Shown: positions 29,070 through 42,486 of the stretch, in pieces
Numbering within the stretch: position 1 is the first letter of the stretch
Layout: every line of letters begins with the position of its first letter
Position numbers and translations under genes: made by a program
Origin: Patiria miniata
Lineage: Eukaryota > Echinodermata > Asteroidea > Valvatida > Asterinidae
Direction of reading: 5' to 3'
Length of the DNA stretch: 64,000 bases
Assembly (NCBI RefSeq): GCF_015706575.1
Contig: NW_024037057.1
Location: 6,505,203 to 6,569,202 of the forward strand
Notes under the pieces: generated by a model
Told to the model about the DNA's origin: nothing
The model's database searches: none
Seen by the model: the letters and a program-made list of their open reading frames with translations, nothing else

Positions 29070-32000
29070 AGGAAATCTCGCTCAATGTTGCATACTATAA
29101 CAACATTGGAAATCGTCGCAAATGGGCTTGGTGAGTTTTTGCTTTCGGCGCGTTCTTGTCTGATATTAACGAGTTGATAGATTATTTATGTCCGCGCGTT
29201 GAAAACGTGTGCAGATGTTTTTCGTTAAAAACAAGGTACCTATTTAACGAGACACCATACAAATGGCCATTGTTAATCAGCTTCTTGCCCAATGTTGATT
29301 GAATGTTTCCCGAAGTTGGTGGGAAAAATATACACTGTAATCAAACGACAATTTGTTTCCATCAATATATTGTTAGAAGAGTGAATTAAATAGCTATCAG
29401 AAATTGGGAGTTAACTCAAAATCAACGTGCAAACGATTAATGTTTCAAAAACATTTTAAGAATGGAATAGGATTTTGTGTGTAACCAATTTAACATGTAT
29501 TTTCTGGAGAGCTTTTCAAAGATAAGGTAATAATTTTAATAATTTAATTATAATTTACTTTATGCTCGGGCATATTGAACATGATTCCTTCGTAGCATGC
29601 ACAGCGACCAATCAAAAACTACAATATCGATCTCGTTCATTTTTTTTTGTTATTTCATTGTTGGGACTAAAAGCTATGTTAACCTTTGGAGCTCGCACCG
29701 TCGTTAAACACACAAATCCTCCCGGGAGGGTTTCTGAGAAGGGCTTGGGATCGTTTCTGCAAAATAATCGAATTTATGGCCGGCTGAGTCGAACCAAATC
29801 CCACAATTAACTCCGGTTTAGTCCAGAAAACGCAACATGCGTCAACGGCCTTAATATCAGGTCATTGACCCTTTGTAAATTAACACGAAGGTGTTTTAGG
29901 GGTTCAAACGGTCAATGTTCCTCCTCTTGTTTGTAGATAAAGATTATATAAGCTACCCCTAAAACTATTTTCATGGGGGGGGGAATCAGTCTGTCGAAAT
30001 AAAAATGCAGATCCATTCAATGAAAGTGAATTTTTCAGACTCGAATCGGTCGATGCATTCCCATTTCCTCGCCATGTAAAAGTTATTCACTACATTGAAT
30101 TAAAAAAAAACACCGATGTTTAGTTGTTGGACTATCTCCTCACAAAGTTCGTATTATTGACTGCCACGCAATAAGGTTCTGCCAGGTTCATTTTGTGCAC
30201 AAAATAAAAACCTCACTTCAGAGAACTGCGGGGCACGCATGTTTGCGCGCTCGTCTGAAATGTATCAAATATGTCCGTCCCTTGCTAAAAACGGAAATCT
30301 CACTTGTGCCTTTACCCTTTGTGGCGCCATACCATTCAGCAGTTAATATAGGTTTTCCTGGCCAATTTCTTGAAATGTTATTCACTTCTGAAAACTGGTC
30401 ATTCGTTTTCTTCTGAATATGAATGCACGTCTTTAATCCCATTCCAATTCCAACCAAAGTTCAATCGTTTTCTTTGTCCGTGCATGCGGATTTGAAAAAC
30501 AGCTAAAACGACCAATGACGTTTCAAGTGCATTCATTTACGCAATATTAAGCATACCTTGTCTAAATTGATTTCAGGCGGTAGGCCTACAGCTATTAAAT
30601 TTGATTGACGATTAATTAAAAAGAAACCCCTAATTGTGTCTGGTGCCGATGGCATTAAACTAAAAGTGAAATAGAATGGTGCATGTTTGAATTCGCCCTG
30701 AGCGAAAAAGAAGTCTTGTAAACGAATCTGATTGAAAATAAGCGAAAGGTGCTGGTTAATCACTTTAATAACTGAATGAACTGAAATGGAATCGAATGCT
30801 CTGATAGCGAAAATGAAACGCGTGATCAAAACGATTCTCAAATTCAGTCGAAAATGAATGACTGATTTTCAGAACTGAATGAACACTTTAGGAAATTGGC
30901 CGGGAAAACCTATACATTCAGGGAACTCGACAAAAATGGCCACCTCGAGCACAAGGTCTATATAACACCAGTCTTATGCGTGGCGGTGCCTTTGACAACG
31001 CAAAGAATGTCTAATAACGCCGCTCATACACGCCGCTCCAGGTATGTGCAGGTCCGGGGTCCCGCGTGATTAAACATTCCGTTTGGTACCATCGGAAGAT
31101 GTTCTGGTCAGTCAAGCTTTCGATTACCTGAAATACTTGCCGGGGTATCGATGTTAAAAAACGATTAATTCCTTTCAAATTGCACCTTTGTTGGTATTCT
31201 TGATGACTACCACGTGTCTTTTGCATGCTTGTGTGCTCCAGCGATGAGGCCATGTAAAAAAGATAAACCAGTTTCTCGTCCCCACCCGCTTCCCTTTCCC
31301 GCCCGCCTCCCTTTTTTTTTAATTCATACATTTGCAATTATATTTTGCACATTTTGTCAATAGTCTACATTGTCTTTTTGTGTGTTTCCAACAAAAGTGT
31401 TACGGCCCCTTTGGACTTAATTTTGCATCAGCAAAAGAGTCGAGAAAATGAAAGCCATCTTGGAAAATCCGCCATTTTGGAAATAAAAAAGTAAAGCAAA
31501 ATAAGCTTCCGCCTCCTTCATTATTTTTCAAAACTCCCGGACGAGAAACTGGTGGTTTTTTTAATTCGGCTTAACGTGTATACATTTTGTTTTGACTGTA
31601 AAGCCAACTTTAGTGATCATTAACTGCGATTGCGTGAGCCGTCGAACAGTGTTTTGTTGGAGTAGCTGCTACACAAATTGAGCTCGTGCAGTTCAACAGG
31701 CTCGATGCCTTTAAAATATGTATAATTCAGCCAGAGAGACTGTATTATTCAAATCTGTCTGGGAAGTTAAACGGCTCAACGACTTAATCTTCTTGTCTGA
31801 TTGGTTTATTCATGGAATACGTACCCAAGGATATAGAAATATCATTATCAGGCATCGTCAGATAGGACAGACTTGTCACGTTTATGCATGGTGTCTTTAT
31901 CTCCTCAAGGCAAATTCAACGATCAACTATCGACACATCTATGTGAATTGTTTCCCATGTTAGGAACGTATTTACGAAAGATCAGCATTCATTTTTGCAA

Positions 32001-32820
32001 AGACTAAACTTCGAAACTTCACATCCGGCCAGGAGCCATTAGCGGGAACGAAACGAATGCATTAACCCCACACGGTACTTTGACGTCAAGTGTAGTTAAT
32101 TTGGTAAGAACGTCCGACGTTATTAGATTCAAAAGGTTCGCGAGAATACATTTCTCTTCCATAATTTCTTCTCGTGCATTAATTAGGGCTATACAATTTC
32201 TGCCGACGCAAGATAAACATAGCAGTTTATATTTAATTATTATTTTATATTTAATTATTTTTCATTAAACTTCCCCTCAGGCTAAATCTATTCACCAGTT
32301 CCTATCTAACTATCGACTATCCAACAAAACAGCAATTACTGTACCCTTATGGGAGGTCAGTGATCGATGCGAATACGATCTAAATTATTACCAAAAAGAC
32401 CTTAGTTATTCAGAAAAACGTATAACTGTTAGGCAAAGAATATAACGGTCATTGACCACGTGAACTCCATACAACCTCTGTAATATAAACAGAAACAAAT
32501 CCGTAAGTTTTTATTTTTCATTTTCGTGATTTGGCGTGTGTTTCCACATCCGGAATTCCAATTGCAATTTTAAAGCTATAAATATGGCGGTGGGGGACAG
32601 GTACGAGGCAGCGGGTAACCGAATCGGAAACGTTTATGGGGCCGATGGTTCCTGGCTCGTGTGGTATTTATGAACTTGCCAGGGGGCTCAGGGCACTCAG
32701 AAAAGAGGCCAGGAATCAATAACCTGAGCTTTTCTTGGCTGATTGTTTTTGTCCTAATGAAAGTAACTGTCTACTACTGGAATCGGTTGATCTCAGTTCA
32801 GCTCCAAATCTGGTTTGCAG
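29070..32820. other. Long gene-free stretch
   Basis: No coding exon recognised. It includes a 30-bp repeat end (CAGGGAACTCGACAAAAATG, about 30918) shared with 12485, and a TATA-like ATAAATATGG at 32579 before a 28-codon frame that ends without a clear splice site. Otherwise unique AT-rich DNA. Confidence 0.45.
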
Positions 32821-32829
32821 TCTTGTATT

Positions 32830-33610
32830 GTATCGTTGTTTGCTCTAGTCTGCGTTTGTCTTTCGTTCATCTTTGCACTTCCATGCCTTTAGCTCTGGTC
32901 TGCTTGGGGCTGCTGTGGTACGATCTGCTCTGCTTTGTATCTCTGCTCTCTTCTTCTCTGCTCTCGTCTGATCGCTGTGGTCTTATCTAGTCTGATCCGG
33001 TGTGGTGAAGTCTGCTCTTGTCTGCTCTACTCTGTTTTGGTTTTCTCTTGTTTTATCTGCTCAGGTCTGATCATTAAAGTCTTATCCAGTCTGATCCGGT
33101 CTGGTCTAGTCTGCTCTTGTTTGCTCTAGTCTGTTTTGGTTTTCTCTTGTCTTATCTGCTCTGGTCTCATAATTATGGTCTTATCCGGTTTGATCCGGCC
33201 TGGTCTAGTCCGCTCTTGTCTGCTCAGTCTGCTTTGGATTTCTCTTGTCTTCTCTACTCTGGTCTGATCACTATCGTATATCCGGTCTGATCCGGTTTGA
33301 TCTCTTAATCATGTTCTTCTGAGTACTGGTTTGCTCTGTCTGATCTGTCTCATCTGTTCTTGTCTTCTTTGCTCTGGTCTGATTAATGTGGCTTTATCTC
33401 GTCTAGTTCGGTCTGATCTAGTCTGCTCTTGTCTGTACTAATCTGCTCTGGTCTGGCCAGCTCTGCGCTGGTCGATCTGGTCTGATCTTGCCTGATCTCG
33501 TTTAATGTGGTCTGATCTAGTCTGATCTGGTCTGTACCAGTTTGCATTGGTGTGCTCAGATCAACTCTGGTCTAATTGGGTCTGCTATCGTCTACTCTGA
33601 TCTGTGCTGC
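32830..33610. repeat. Degenerate TCTGG/TCTGATC minisatellite
   Basis: About 780 bases of variants of GTCTGATCCGGTCTGGTC and CTGCTCTTGTCTGCTC with a loose 30-40 base period. One strand is strongly pyrimidine-biased. The Ser/Leu/Cys-rich frames across it are artefacts. Confidence 0.85.
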
Positions 33611-34515
33611 GTAGCTCCCACGGAGGTAATCGGTTTGTCGACGTAGGTTAACGGTTCATCTCCGGCAGACTTCGGCTGAAAATCGGTCCTGTTTGGCAAT
33701 ATTCGGTTCGGTTTGGTCGGGTGTCTTTGAGCTCCTCTTGCTTCTTCGAGCTCAGGTGGCTTGCATTGGCTTGCCATTTTTCGAATGACGGGCTTCTTTT
33801 AGACACACCTTGGTCCCACTTTAAAATGTCAATAATCCCTAGGCATTTTCAGATGATGTTATTGTGACTTCTGACTTTTAAAACACGACTTGCAAACATC
33901 GCTAACCATACCCATATGTGCACGCTCGCTCGTAAGATAGGTTTCCGCGATGCGCTCTGAAAGTTATTTGTCATTACTCGTTGAGCCATCAAACGATGTC
34001 CCTTGACTATTTCGTAATAGCAGGCAGGCATCTGTCATGAATTCACATCCTGGCTGATGAAATGCTCCATTTCACCTCCTTGACATCAACCGTAGCTTCG
34101 ATTTGCTGTCAAAAGACGTCACTGATGGTTCCCTTCTGTAACGATGCCCTGTTTGATCGCCAGAGTAAAGAAAGCCGATTAGCGTTACAGTTATGATCTT
34201 ATTAAGTGACCTTACACGCGACATGCGCACGTGCGAATAATATTTAGTTACCTTACACGCGACATGCGCACGTGCGAATAATTATGTACCTAGTGCAATG
34301 TGACATTTAAACTCCTATGAAATCTGATATGTTTTACCATATATGGAATCTAACCTACTTGTGACATGTAACTGTCCATATTTTCACAAAGGCGCACGCA
34401 ATTAACTAATTCACCAATGAGTCCGTAGTTCATATAGTTCTGAATTTCCCATTACACCAGGTCATTCCGGTTAAACGGATTTATCGAATGGGTCATCTTT
34501 TCAACATGACCTTTT
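33611..34515. other. Gene-free stretch with a 42-bp tandem duplication
   Basis: A direct duplication at about 34208-34285 repeats TTACCTTACACGCGACATGC and its CG-rich continuation. No coding exon recognised. Confidence 0.5.
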
Positions 34516-34820
34516 TATAGACCTTATGCATTGCGGGTATCTCAAGAGGGTATATTATTTGTAATTTTTTAATGGACCGATCCAGTAAGCCCCGCCCACT
34601 GCGCACTGGGTAAATTAACACGTGCTCCTCTCCAATGCCACACTGCATTTTCCTGCCGCGCGCATCATACGCGCGTGCACGCATGTCGGACTTTTGTGCA
34701 CGCACGTCGGACATAAATCACGGCTGTGATTGGTCAGAACACCATGTTCGGTTTACTCATGCCAATCCAAGCAATACAAAACCATTGCCCTCTGACTCTG
34801 CCTTAATGCATAAGGTATAG
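34516..34820. mobile_element. TATAGACCTTATGCATT MITE
   Basis: Ends TATAGACCTTATGCATTGCG and AATGCATAAGGTATAG are mirrored for about 17 bases. The interior is CpG-rich with alternating GCGCGTGCACGC steps. Related to 16860-17095 in reverse. Confidence 0.7.
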
Positions 34821-36730
34821 GCTCCCCGGTTCTATTTTTTTTATGGCTGCGGCTTAGCAGCTCAACAAATGGTCGTGTCTCTCCGTTAGTTGGTTCTTTG
34901 GTTAGTCGGTTAGTTAGTAACAAACGTCAGCAACAGCCTTGCATGGCTATCAATCAACTCCTCCCACAGGCCGTTCACTTTAATGTGACTCCAGTCTCCA
35001 CTGACCGCCTTCCAATTTATGCAGTCCCGGAAAATTGGGTCACTAGGGTCAAAGACCTGATGCTTGTACTGAAAACACTACTCCTTCCAGAAATTACACG
35101 GCACAATCACGTCACATGTGCATGATCACAAATGTATTGAACCGCAGAGATCATTTCGAGCTTGTTATTATCGTATTGTCTTAAATGAGAAGGTTCCTAC
35201 TATTTTGTAATGATTGCAATGCTTCTCTTACTCTTTCGTCTTTTCGTTTCCCCTTATTCATTCGGTCAATAACATCTATAATTTCGAATTACCTGTATTC
35301 ATGATATAGACGCCAAATATGAATTGCATGTACACCGTGATCATCTTCACTTCGGAATCTACTGAATGGAATTCGTAAGAAAATCGCCATCGATTGCCGA
35401 TAGTCTGGAAGAGAGCGACTGAGAGCTCAGAAAATAAGCCGGCATCAGAGCCCTAGGATAGGACGATGGGGACGGTACCAGCGACAAAAGTCTAAAGGTT
35501 ATGGTACTTCCTCCCACGATTGAGTCCCCAAAGTACAATACTCAATGACGCTGTATAGACGTGGCTCAAGTGGTCACGTTATCACTCCTTTATCTATAAC
35601 TGACTTTGGGCGCCTTTAAAAGAGGTTATCCCAAATTTGTTTCCTATAGGTTCGCACGTTGTGTACATACTGACTGTCTGTGTCTGCACCAGTATTTAAA
35701 CTCAGTAAACCAAATTTTATGAATAGTATAAAGTGCTATATATTGGGGTCATTGAATCATTCATAATAATGGTATAAATGCTTGTTGCAAATGCCGCCGA
35801 AGTGTACGAAAATAAAGGAATAATGTATTTGGTATTATTAAGAAGTTTTGTAATTCTTCCTCTCCCTACAACGCCCATGTTTTGACCTCTTCCATTACAG
35901 GTTTAGAGATTCTATTAAAGGATGTGACGTTTACATGTTTAAACGTTTCAACGAAAACAAATCTAATTCCGTTTATAAATTTTCCAAAAACGTTTAAACC
36001 AAACCCGAATTATAAAAAGGGCCTACGTTCATCTTTCACGCAATCTTTCTTTGAGTTAAACCTACACATAGCACAAATAATTAATGATGTTTTCAAACCT
36101 ATTTAATTTACAAAACCATCGAAGCTCTTCAACACTTGATTACATTCGGGGCAAATGTAGTTACGTCTTTACTCGTTCAATGACTGCCATTGTTGATTAA
36201 TCATGTCAACCACACCGGTCTGCAGACATAATGAGCATGATATGTCAGCCTTTGTGAAATGGCTAAACGTTTAAATGTTTAAACGGTTCTTAAAATATTT
36301 ATTAAACGTTTACAAAATTAGACGCAGCCCATCTTTCAGAGATTCCCTCTAGAACTTGAAATTCAAGTCTACGTTCAAATTGACATTAAAAAATGGCGCA
36401 ATTCGGCATCGAAAGACTTCAACACACCCCGGCGATTAGCAGCGATGAATTAAAAAAAAAATACGAAGTAATAGTTTCATTGAAGAACAGCAGAAAATAA
36501 TAATTCCAATATTTGATCTTTGTCTTTTAATTATGCAGACATTTTTGGAAACCATATTGCAGTAGTGCAGTTCCTTTAAAGGGTCACATGAACTCGCCCC
36601 TCGCTGTAATCTGTCCCTTAAGTACAATGCTCGGTCATTTTGTCGAAGATCGCCCACACACAAACGTCCATCACTATCCCACGCGCCACTGAAACAGCGG
36701 GATAAACTTATTATAGCCACATAACAAAAT
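34821..36730. other. Gene-free AT-rich stretch
   Basis: Contains several TTTAAACG steps at 35930-36300 but no organised repeat. No frame carries a recognisable domain. Confidence 0.45.
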
Positions 36731-36731
36731 T

Positions 36732-37860
36732 AATGGTCGTCACATGTTGGGGTGGATGGACTACAGAAGGGTCGAGTGGACCCTGGAGGAGGATTTATCC
36801 TCTTCAAGAGGGAGAAGAGGCAGGGATGAAGAAGTCAAATGAAGTTCTTTGAGCGTAGAATTTGCAGTGAGTATACAAGCATCAGGAAAACGTATTATTG
36901 TCACTAAAACAGTATTAATGGCCGTCACATGTTGGATTGGATGGACTACAGAAGGGTTGAGTAGACTCTATAGGAGGATTTATCCTCCTCTTCAAGAGGG
37001 AGAAGAGGCAGGGATGAAAAAGCAAAATGAGGTTCTTTGACTGTAGAATTTGCAATTGAGTACAAGCATCAGGAAAACGTATTATAGTCACTAAAACAGT
37101 ATTAATGGTCGCCATATGTTGGGGTGGACTAGTGAAAGATTGAGTTCCCCTCGAGAGGAGTTTATCCTCTTCAAGAGGGAGAAAAGACAGGGATAAAAAA
37201 AAGTCAAATGAGGTTCTTTGAGTGTAGAATTTGTAGTAAGCTATTAAAAGCACAAGCATCAGCAAAATGTATTACAGTCACTAAAACAATATGAATGGTC
37301 GTCACATGTTTGAGTTTACTAGAGTGGGGTTGAGATCTCCTCCATGTGAATTTATCATCTTCAAGAGGGAGAAAAGACAGGGGGAAAAGTCAAATGAGGT
37401 ACTTTGAGTGTTGAATTTGCAGTAAGTATACAAACATCAGGAAACGTTATTACAAGCACTGAAACAATATGAATAGTCGTCACATGTTTGAGTTTACTAG
37501 AGAGGGGTTGAGATCTCCTCCATGGGAATTTATCATCTTCAAGAGGGAGAAAAGACTGGAGAAAAAAGTCAAATGAGGTACTTTGAGTGTTGAATTTGCA
37601 GTAAGTATACAAACATCAGGAAACGTTATTACAAGTACTAAAACAATATGAATAGTCGTCACATATGTTTGAGTTTACTAGAGAGGGGTTGAGATCTCCT
37701 CGATGGGAATTTATCATCTTCAAGAGGGAGAAAAGACAGGGGGGAAGAGTCAAATGAGGTTCTTTGAGTGTTGAATTTGCAGTAAGTATACAAGCATCAG
37801 GAAACGTTATTACAAGCACTAAAACAATATGAATAGTCGTAACATATGTTTGAGTTTACT
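36732..37860. repeat. 180-bp satellite array, about six to seven units
   Basis: Units begin near 36732, 36917, 37103, 37293, 37471, 37650 and 37831 with AATGGTCGTCACATGTT or a variant. They carry TTATCCTCTTCAAGAGGGAG, a short hairpin, in the middle. The first two units are closest to each other, as are the last three. The array stops where a foldback MITE begins. Confidence 0.92.
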
Positions 37861-37861
37861 A

Positions 37862-38043
37862 TACAGGGTGAGTCAAAAAAACACGAAACCCTAATGTCGG
37901 GACTATTGTTTTAATGAAGTTCTAAATGTAGCACTTTCAAAATCTAGGATATGAAAGCTCAATTCATAAGCTTTCTTTCAGCACAAGAATCAGTCATGTA
38001 CTTTTGAAGTTACGGAATTTTAAACACAACCAACGTTTTAAAG
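37862..38043 (+). mobile_element. TACAGGGTGAGTC foldback element, left arm only
   Basis: TACAGGGTGAGTCAAAAAAA through CACAACCAACGTTTTAAAG matches the left arm of 57295-57761. The loop and right arm are absent. It abuts the satellite array. Confidence 0.75.
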
Positions 38044-41000
38044 GGATGTCGGAACATAGAGGTGTAACCTTCATCATCATAGTTTTCAGCAAACTGTCTC
38101 TCTTTTTGCGTGTCGCTTCGCGACTGAACTGCAATATTGAGGATATGGCGTCTTTAAAAATGGAAGTATCGACAGTAAGCTATGCAGAAAGTGTTTGACC
38201 TTGCCACATGACATTGGCCTTCAGCTAGAGGCGGGAAAAAAGAGACACATTGCCGGTCCAGATCCGATGGGAGCAATATGTTACCATCCAATTAAGTAAA
38301 ACGAAACAGGTGCAAGTATACGCCTCAACCGAATTACGGCGTATATCGACGAGACGCGTGCGCTGGCGTGGAAGTAATCCCAGCTTGTACGCTGATCAAT
38401 GATGAAAGTACGTGCTTGGCACTGGGCTTCGGTGATATAGAACTGGCTCATCGCACAGCATAGGGAATTGCTTTACGAGATATAAGATTAAAAGGGCGAT
38501 TGGATCACGAAAGGGTTTATCCTTTCAAAGCCGGATTTATGGAAACAAAGTTTTCTATATTTCTGTTATAGTGGACAGGGCGATGCGTTAATTTTAACCC
38601 GTACCAGGAGATCTTCCATGCAAATAATATAGGAGACATGCATAATAACTGCAAAAAAAATATGAATGACGTAATTTGCCATTGCCTATTCATTTCGGCT
38701 TCAATTATTGATAAATTGCACGGCGCTCGGAGCTGATGACGTCATTGTGGCCTAAAACTCAATTACTCAGTCAACCACTCAGTTCGTTCATTTCCACATT
38801 AATGTTAAAAACATCATTGTCTGTACACGTTGTGAGCTTTTTTCAAGGGGTATTATACGTCGTATATATACAACGGGGGTTATCTTCTATTCCTTTCATC
38901 TGATTTTATGCTACGAAGCGAGAACCGCTGGCGTAGATAAAAGCAGACATATGCCTCGTAACCTGTCCGTCTTTTCATAAGCAGGGAAAACTCCAAAATC
39001 GAGTGTCTATTCACCTATTTCAAAATGGCATGAAACTCTTTCTTGTCTTTTTTTACTAGAACTGAGCTTCATCTAAAAAAAAAACACAGACTTGCGAAGT
39101 TTCCATACTCTTTAATGAACAAAAGCCGTTATCGCTTTCTCCATTTTGAGCGAACAGTGGGGCCACTCGGTGATATTTACATCTGAATCCTCACTTTGTT
39201 GGAGCGAATCACTACTTAGACTCTGGCAGAAGCGTCTACATTCCTGCAAGGCGGCCAGAGCTTATTGTGCACCCTCACTTGTTTTTTTGTGTTTTGGGGT
39301 TTTTTTTCATAGCTGAAGAAAACAAGAGGCGGTAGAATTGGATTGGGAGACAAACATTTCCAATGTTAGTGTTAACCTAATTTTGTCACAGCTTGCCAAA
39401 AATGATCGGTTTATCTTCCCGTGTCAAACACCAAGCCACATGCATGACACATTCTTCAAATGTCCATCCCCGTGTAGACTGGAATCCGAAAACACGTGCG
39501 ATAAATTAAATTATACTTTCATGACTTTCGGAGATTAGATTTTCGTTTTTCAAAACAAAAATGCGGTCAGGTATGAGCCGGACACTAGATGTGGCTGGGG
39601 AATTGGGGCAGTTTATACCGGTATGTCGTTTCTTTTTAGCCGACACGGCGTTTGACGTGAATGGTGACGCGGGCATTTCGTGCCGACAGACGGGTTCCCC
39701 GATCACGCGGCCCGCGCTCCGTAAAAAAACACCCGTCGCCCCGGTGGTGGTACGTAATTCAGCAAGTGAAACACTACAGAATTTTTGGCCTACAAAAAAA
39801 ACCCAGATGGAACCAGTGATGGATGATGAAATGACGATCGAAAAGAAGAACGACTTCCAGACGGGCGCATGTTGTTTGTGCCACGTCTTGCGGCCGGGCT
39901 GACGCTCGAAGATTATTTTCTTTAATTTGCAACGGGCCCGAGAGACCGAATCGTAGTCAGGCTGAATCCCCGGGGCCGGTTTGGATAATAAAGGTCGGTG
40001 CGTTTTACTGAAAGCGGAAGTCATCTCAAAATCAAGTCACAAATTTCTACATTTATCATCCAACTCCTCTCTGGAAATCCGCAATTAATTGGAGTCTGTC
40101 TAGGTAAGGCTTTTTGGGGGATTATCAATATGAGAAGATTGGTACAAATAATATAACCTTCTTTAAAATACCAATTCGGAAAAGAGATTCTTTAGAGGTA
40201 ATATTTCAACATTTGTAAACATCAAAATACAAAACTACCAAATTATTATGAAACACCTTACATGACTGTAAGTTAATAATCGTTTCAAGCGTCCTGTAAA
40301 ATCATGGCACTTGGTGTGCTGTCATTCTCAAGAAAAGTGGAATTTTTTGAATTAATTGTTTTGTATCGGCTGACCATCGTTGGGGGAAAAAACTGACTTT
40401 TTTCAAATAGTGCCTCGAATGTACCAAATTTAGTCCACATTTTGTTGGCAATGGGTTACGCATCCGTGAGTGGGTGCAAACCAGCTAGTTTGTTTCCTGA
40501 CCTGACAATTTCCCGACGTATATAAATTGCTCTGTTATGTGTGAAGTAGGGTCAGGGAATCAGACTACAAGAACAAAAAAAATTCTTGGTTTTTTCCAGC
40601 ATCTACGAACACAAAACTTTAAACAAGTCAATGTAACAATATTTGCTAATTTTGTTATTATTATTATTACTATTTTTATTATATATTTATTTGCCATCAC
40701 ATCAGAAAAAGACAAAACAAAACATGATGACTGGAACTTAAAAAGTGAACCTAATCACTATTGTCCACAGGCATTTAGTCCCAAGACAATAAAAAAAACA
40801 TTAAAAAATACATTCATTAAATAAACGAACATTAAACTTACAAACATTAAAAAAATACACAGATGTAAAAATACACAAAGATATAAAAAATAAGATATTT
40901 TAAAAATATAAACCAAAAAATATAAAAACATTTACACACTGAAACGGGAATAAAAAAAATACTGTTAAAATTACCAAGGTTATTTCATTTTTTTCTTTAC

Positions 41001-41990
41001 CTGCTCATAAGCATTTCTAATTGTTAATTAGGAATTAGATTTTTTTTTACGAATGCTCCTAAAGAGCATATACCACCAGATCCGCACTAAAAATTACTCG
41101 AAGTGTTATCTAAAATCAGGGAAATATCTGAAATGGGTTATGATGTGACCAATAAGTACGAGCAGTGAAATGGATTAACTTCAAAATAGTCTATAAAATA
41201 CCAACCCGGACATTCATCCATTCTTTTTTAAACTTACAGAAAAAGCAAATGTTGTATGTTACCTTTAGAGTGTGCTGATATGTATCTCTATACAGATGCA
41301 TTGGGATCTTACGGATACAGGCGGCCTGTTGTGAAGCACTTTAATAATATTACTGTATTCAATGCTTCCGGCTCTGCCTTTGTTAAGTTAGAAGATCGTG
41401 TGGACGGATAAAAACACGCGCTTCTCGTTTTTGTCCGACTAGATACAGCTTGTATCTACTCTGTATTATCATGTGGTTCAATTTGTCTCTTCGTCCGTTT
41501 ATACCTTGTCACTCACACGTAGTTTCATCTGGACGCTACGCGTTTCCTTTCATCGCTATCTTTTCATCACCCCTCTATTTACAGTATAACTTTCATGTCT
41601 AGCTACGTCTGCGCGGTCGTTCTCTCGTGTTTCCGTTCAATCAGTAAATGCCCACCGATGCAATTAGGTATTCCTGTCTTTAGAAATCAACGTAGTTGAC
41701 AAGATTGCAAGCACAGTTGTGTGTCGGTAGTAATGAATACAGCGAGAGGACATTATGTCTGGGAAATGTTTACGTTGAAAGAAGTTGCTCTATGAGCAGA
41801 TAGTGTAGATGTAATGTCAAGGCGAACACTAGCCATGTTCTTAATATCGAAGTCAAATCGTTCATCCATCGAACATGAATGCCTGCAATGCAGTCATTTA
41901 TCTCCGTATGCGTAGATACTGGCGTATAAGATTGAGGCGCATGAAAACAAATAATTTTTATTCAGTTGCCCTAGCGGTTGGATTAATTTA
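38044..41990. other. Gene-free stretch with one overlapping-frame block
   Basis: Mostly AT-rich. At 39506-40024 open frames of 172 codons (-) and 113 codons (+) overlap in a less AT-rich patch, neither with a domain I recognise. 40630-41000 is very A-rich. No coding exon claimed. Confidence 0.4.
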
Positions 41991-42486
41991 AGCCCGGTTC
42001 ATACTTCATGCGAATGCGATGCGAATTTGACGTCACTTAAAGCCCGGTTCATACTCGGCGCGAAAGCGAAAGCGAACGCGAATTTGTGACGTCGTGGCAA
42101 GTATTCGCGCTGCGAATTCGTAAAAGTTGAACATATTTTAACTCGGGCGAATTTCGCAGCGAATGTTTCGTGACGTCAAATTTGCTTCGCATTCGCATTC
42201 GCATGAAGTATGGACCGGGCTTAAGCCCGGTTCATACTCGGCGCGAAAGCGAAAGCGAACGCGAATTTGTGACGTCATGGCAAGTATTCGCGCTGCGAAT
42301 TCGTAAAAGTTGAACATATTTTAACTAGCCCGGTTCATACTTCACGCGAAAGCGAAAGCGAAGCGAAATTCGTGACGTCAACAATACATTCGAAGCGCGT
42401 CTACCACTGTTGACGACATGAATTTCGCTTCGCACAGGCGAATTTCGCAGCGAATGTTTCATGACGTCAAATTCGCATTCGCACTC
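41991..42486. mobile_element. Cluster of four nested or abutting AGCCCGGTTC MITEs
   Basis: Element starts (AGCCCGGTTCATACT) occur at 41991, 42041, about 42224 and 42327. Only the second has a full mirrored right end (about 42221). Each later start sits at or beside a TAA/TTA site, so copies appear to have entered one another. Repeated GCGAAAGC and GACGTCA steps fill the interior. Confidence 0.8.

Noticed and set aside
32661-33129. Leu/Cys/Ser-rich frames
   Set aside because: Products of the TCTGG minisatellite; no conserved domain.
36915-37819. Several frames with a repeated TFPDACILTANSTLK-like phrase
   Set aside because: They are the 180-bp satellite read on the minus strand.
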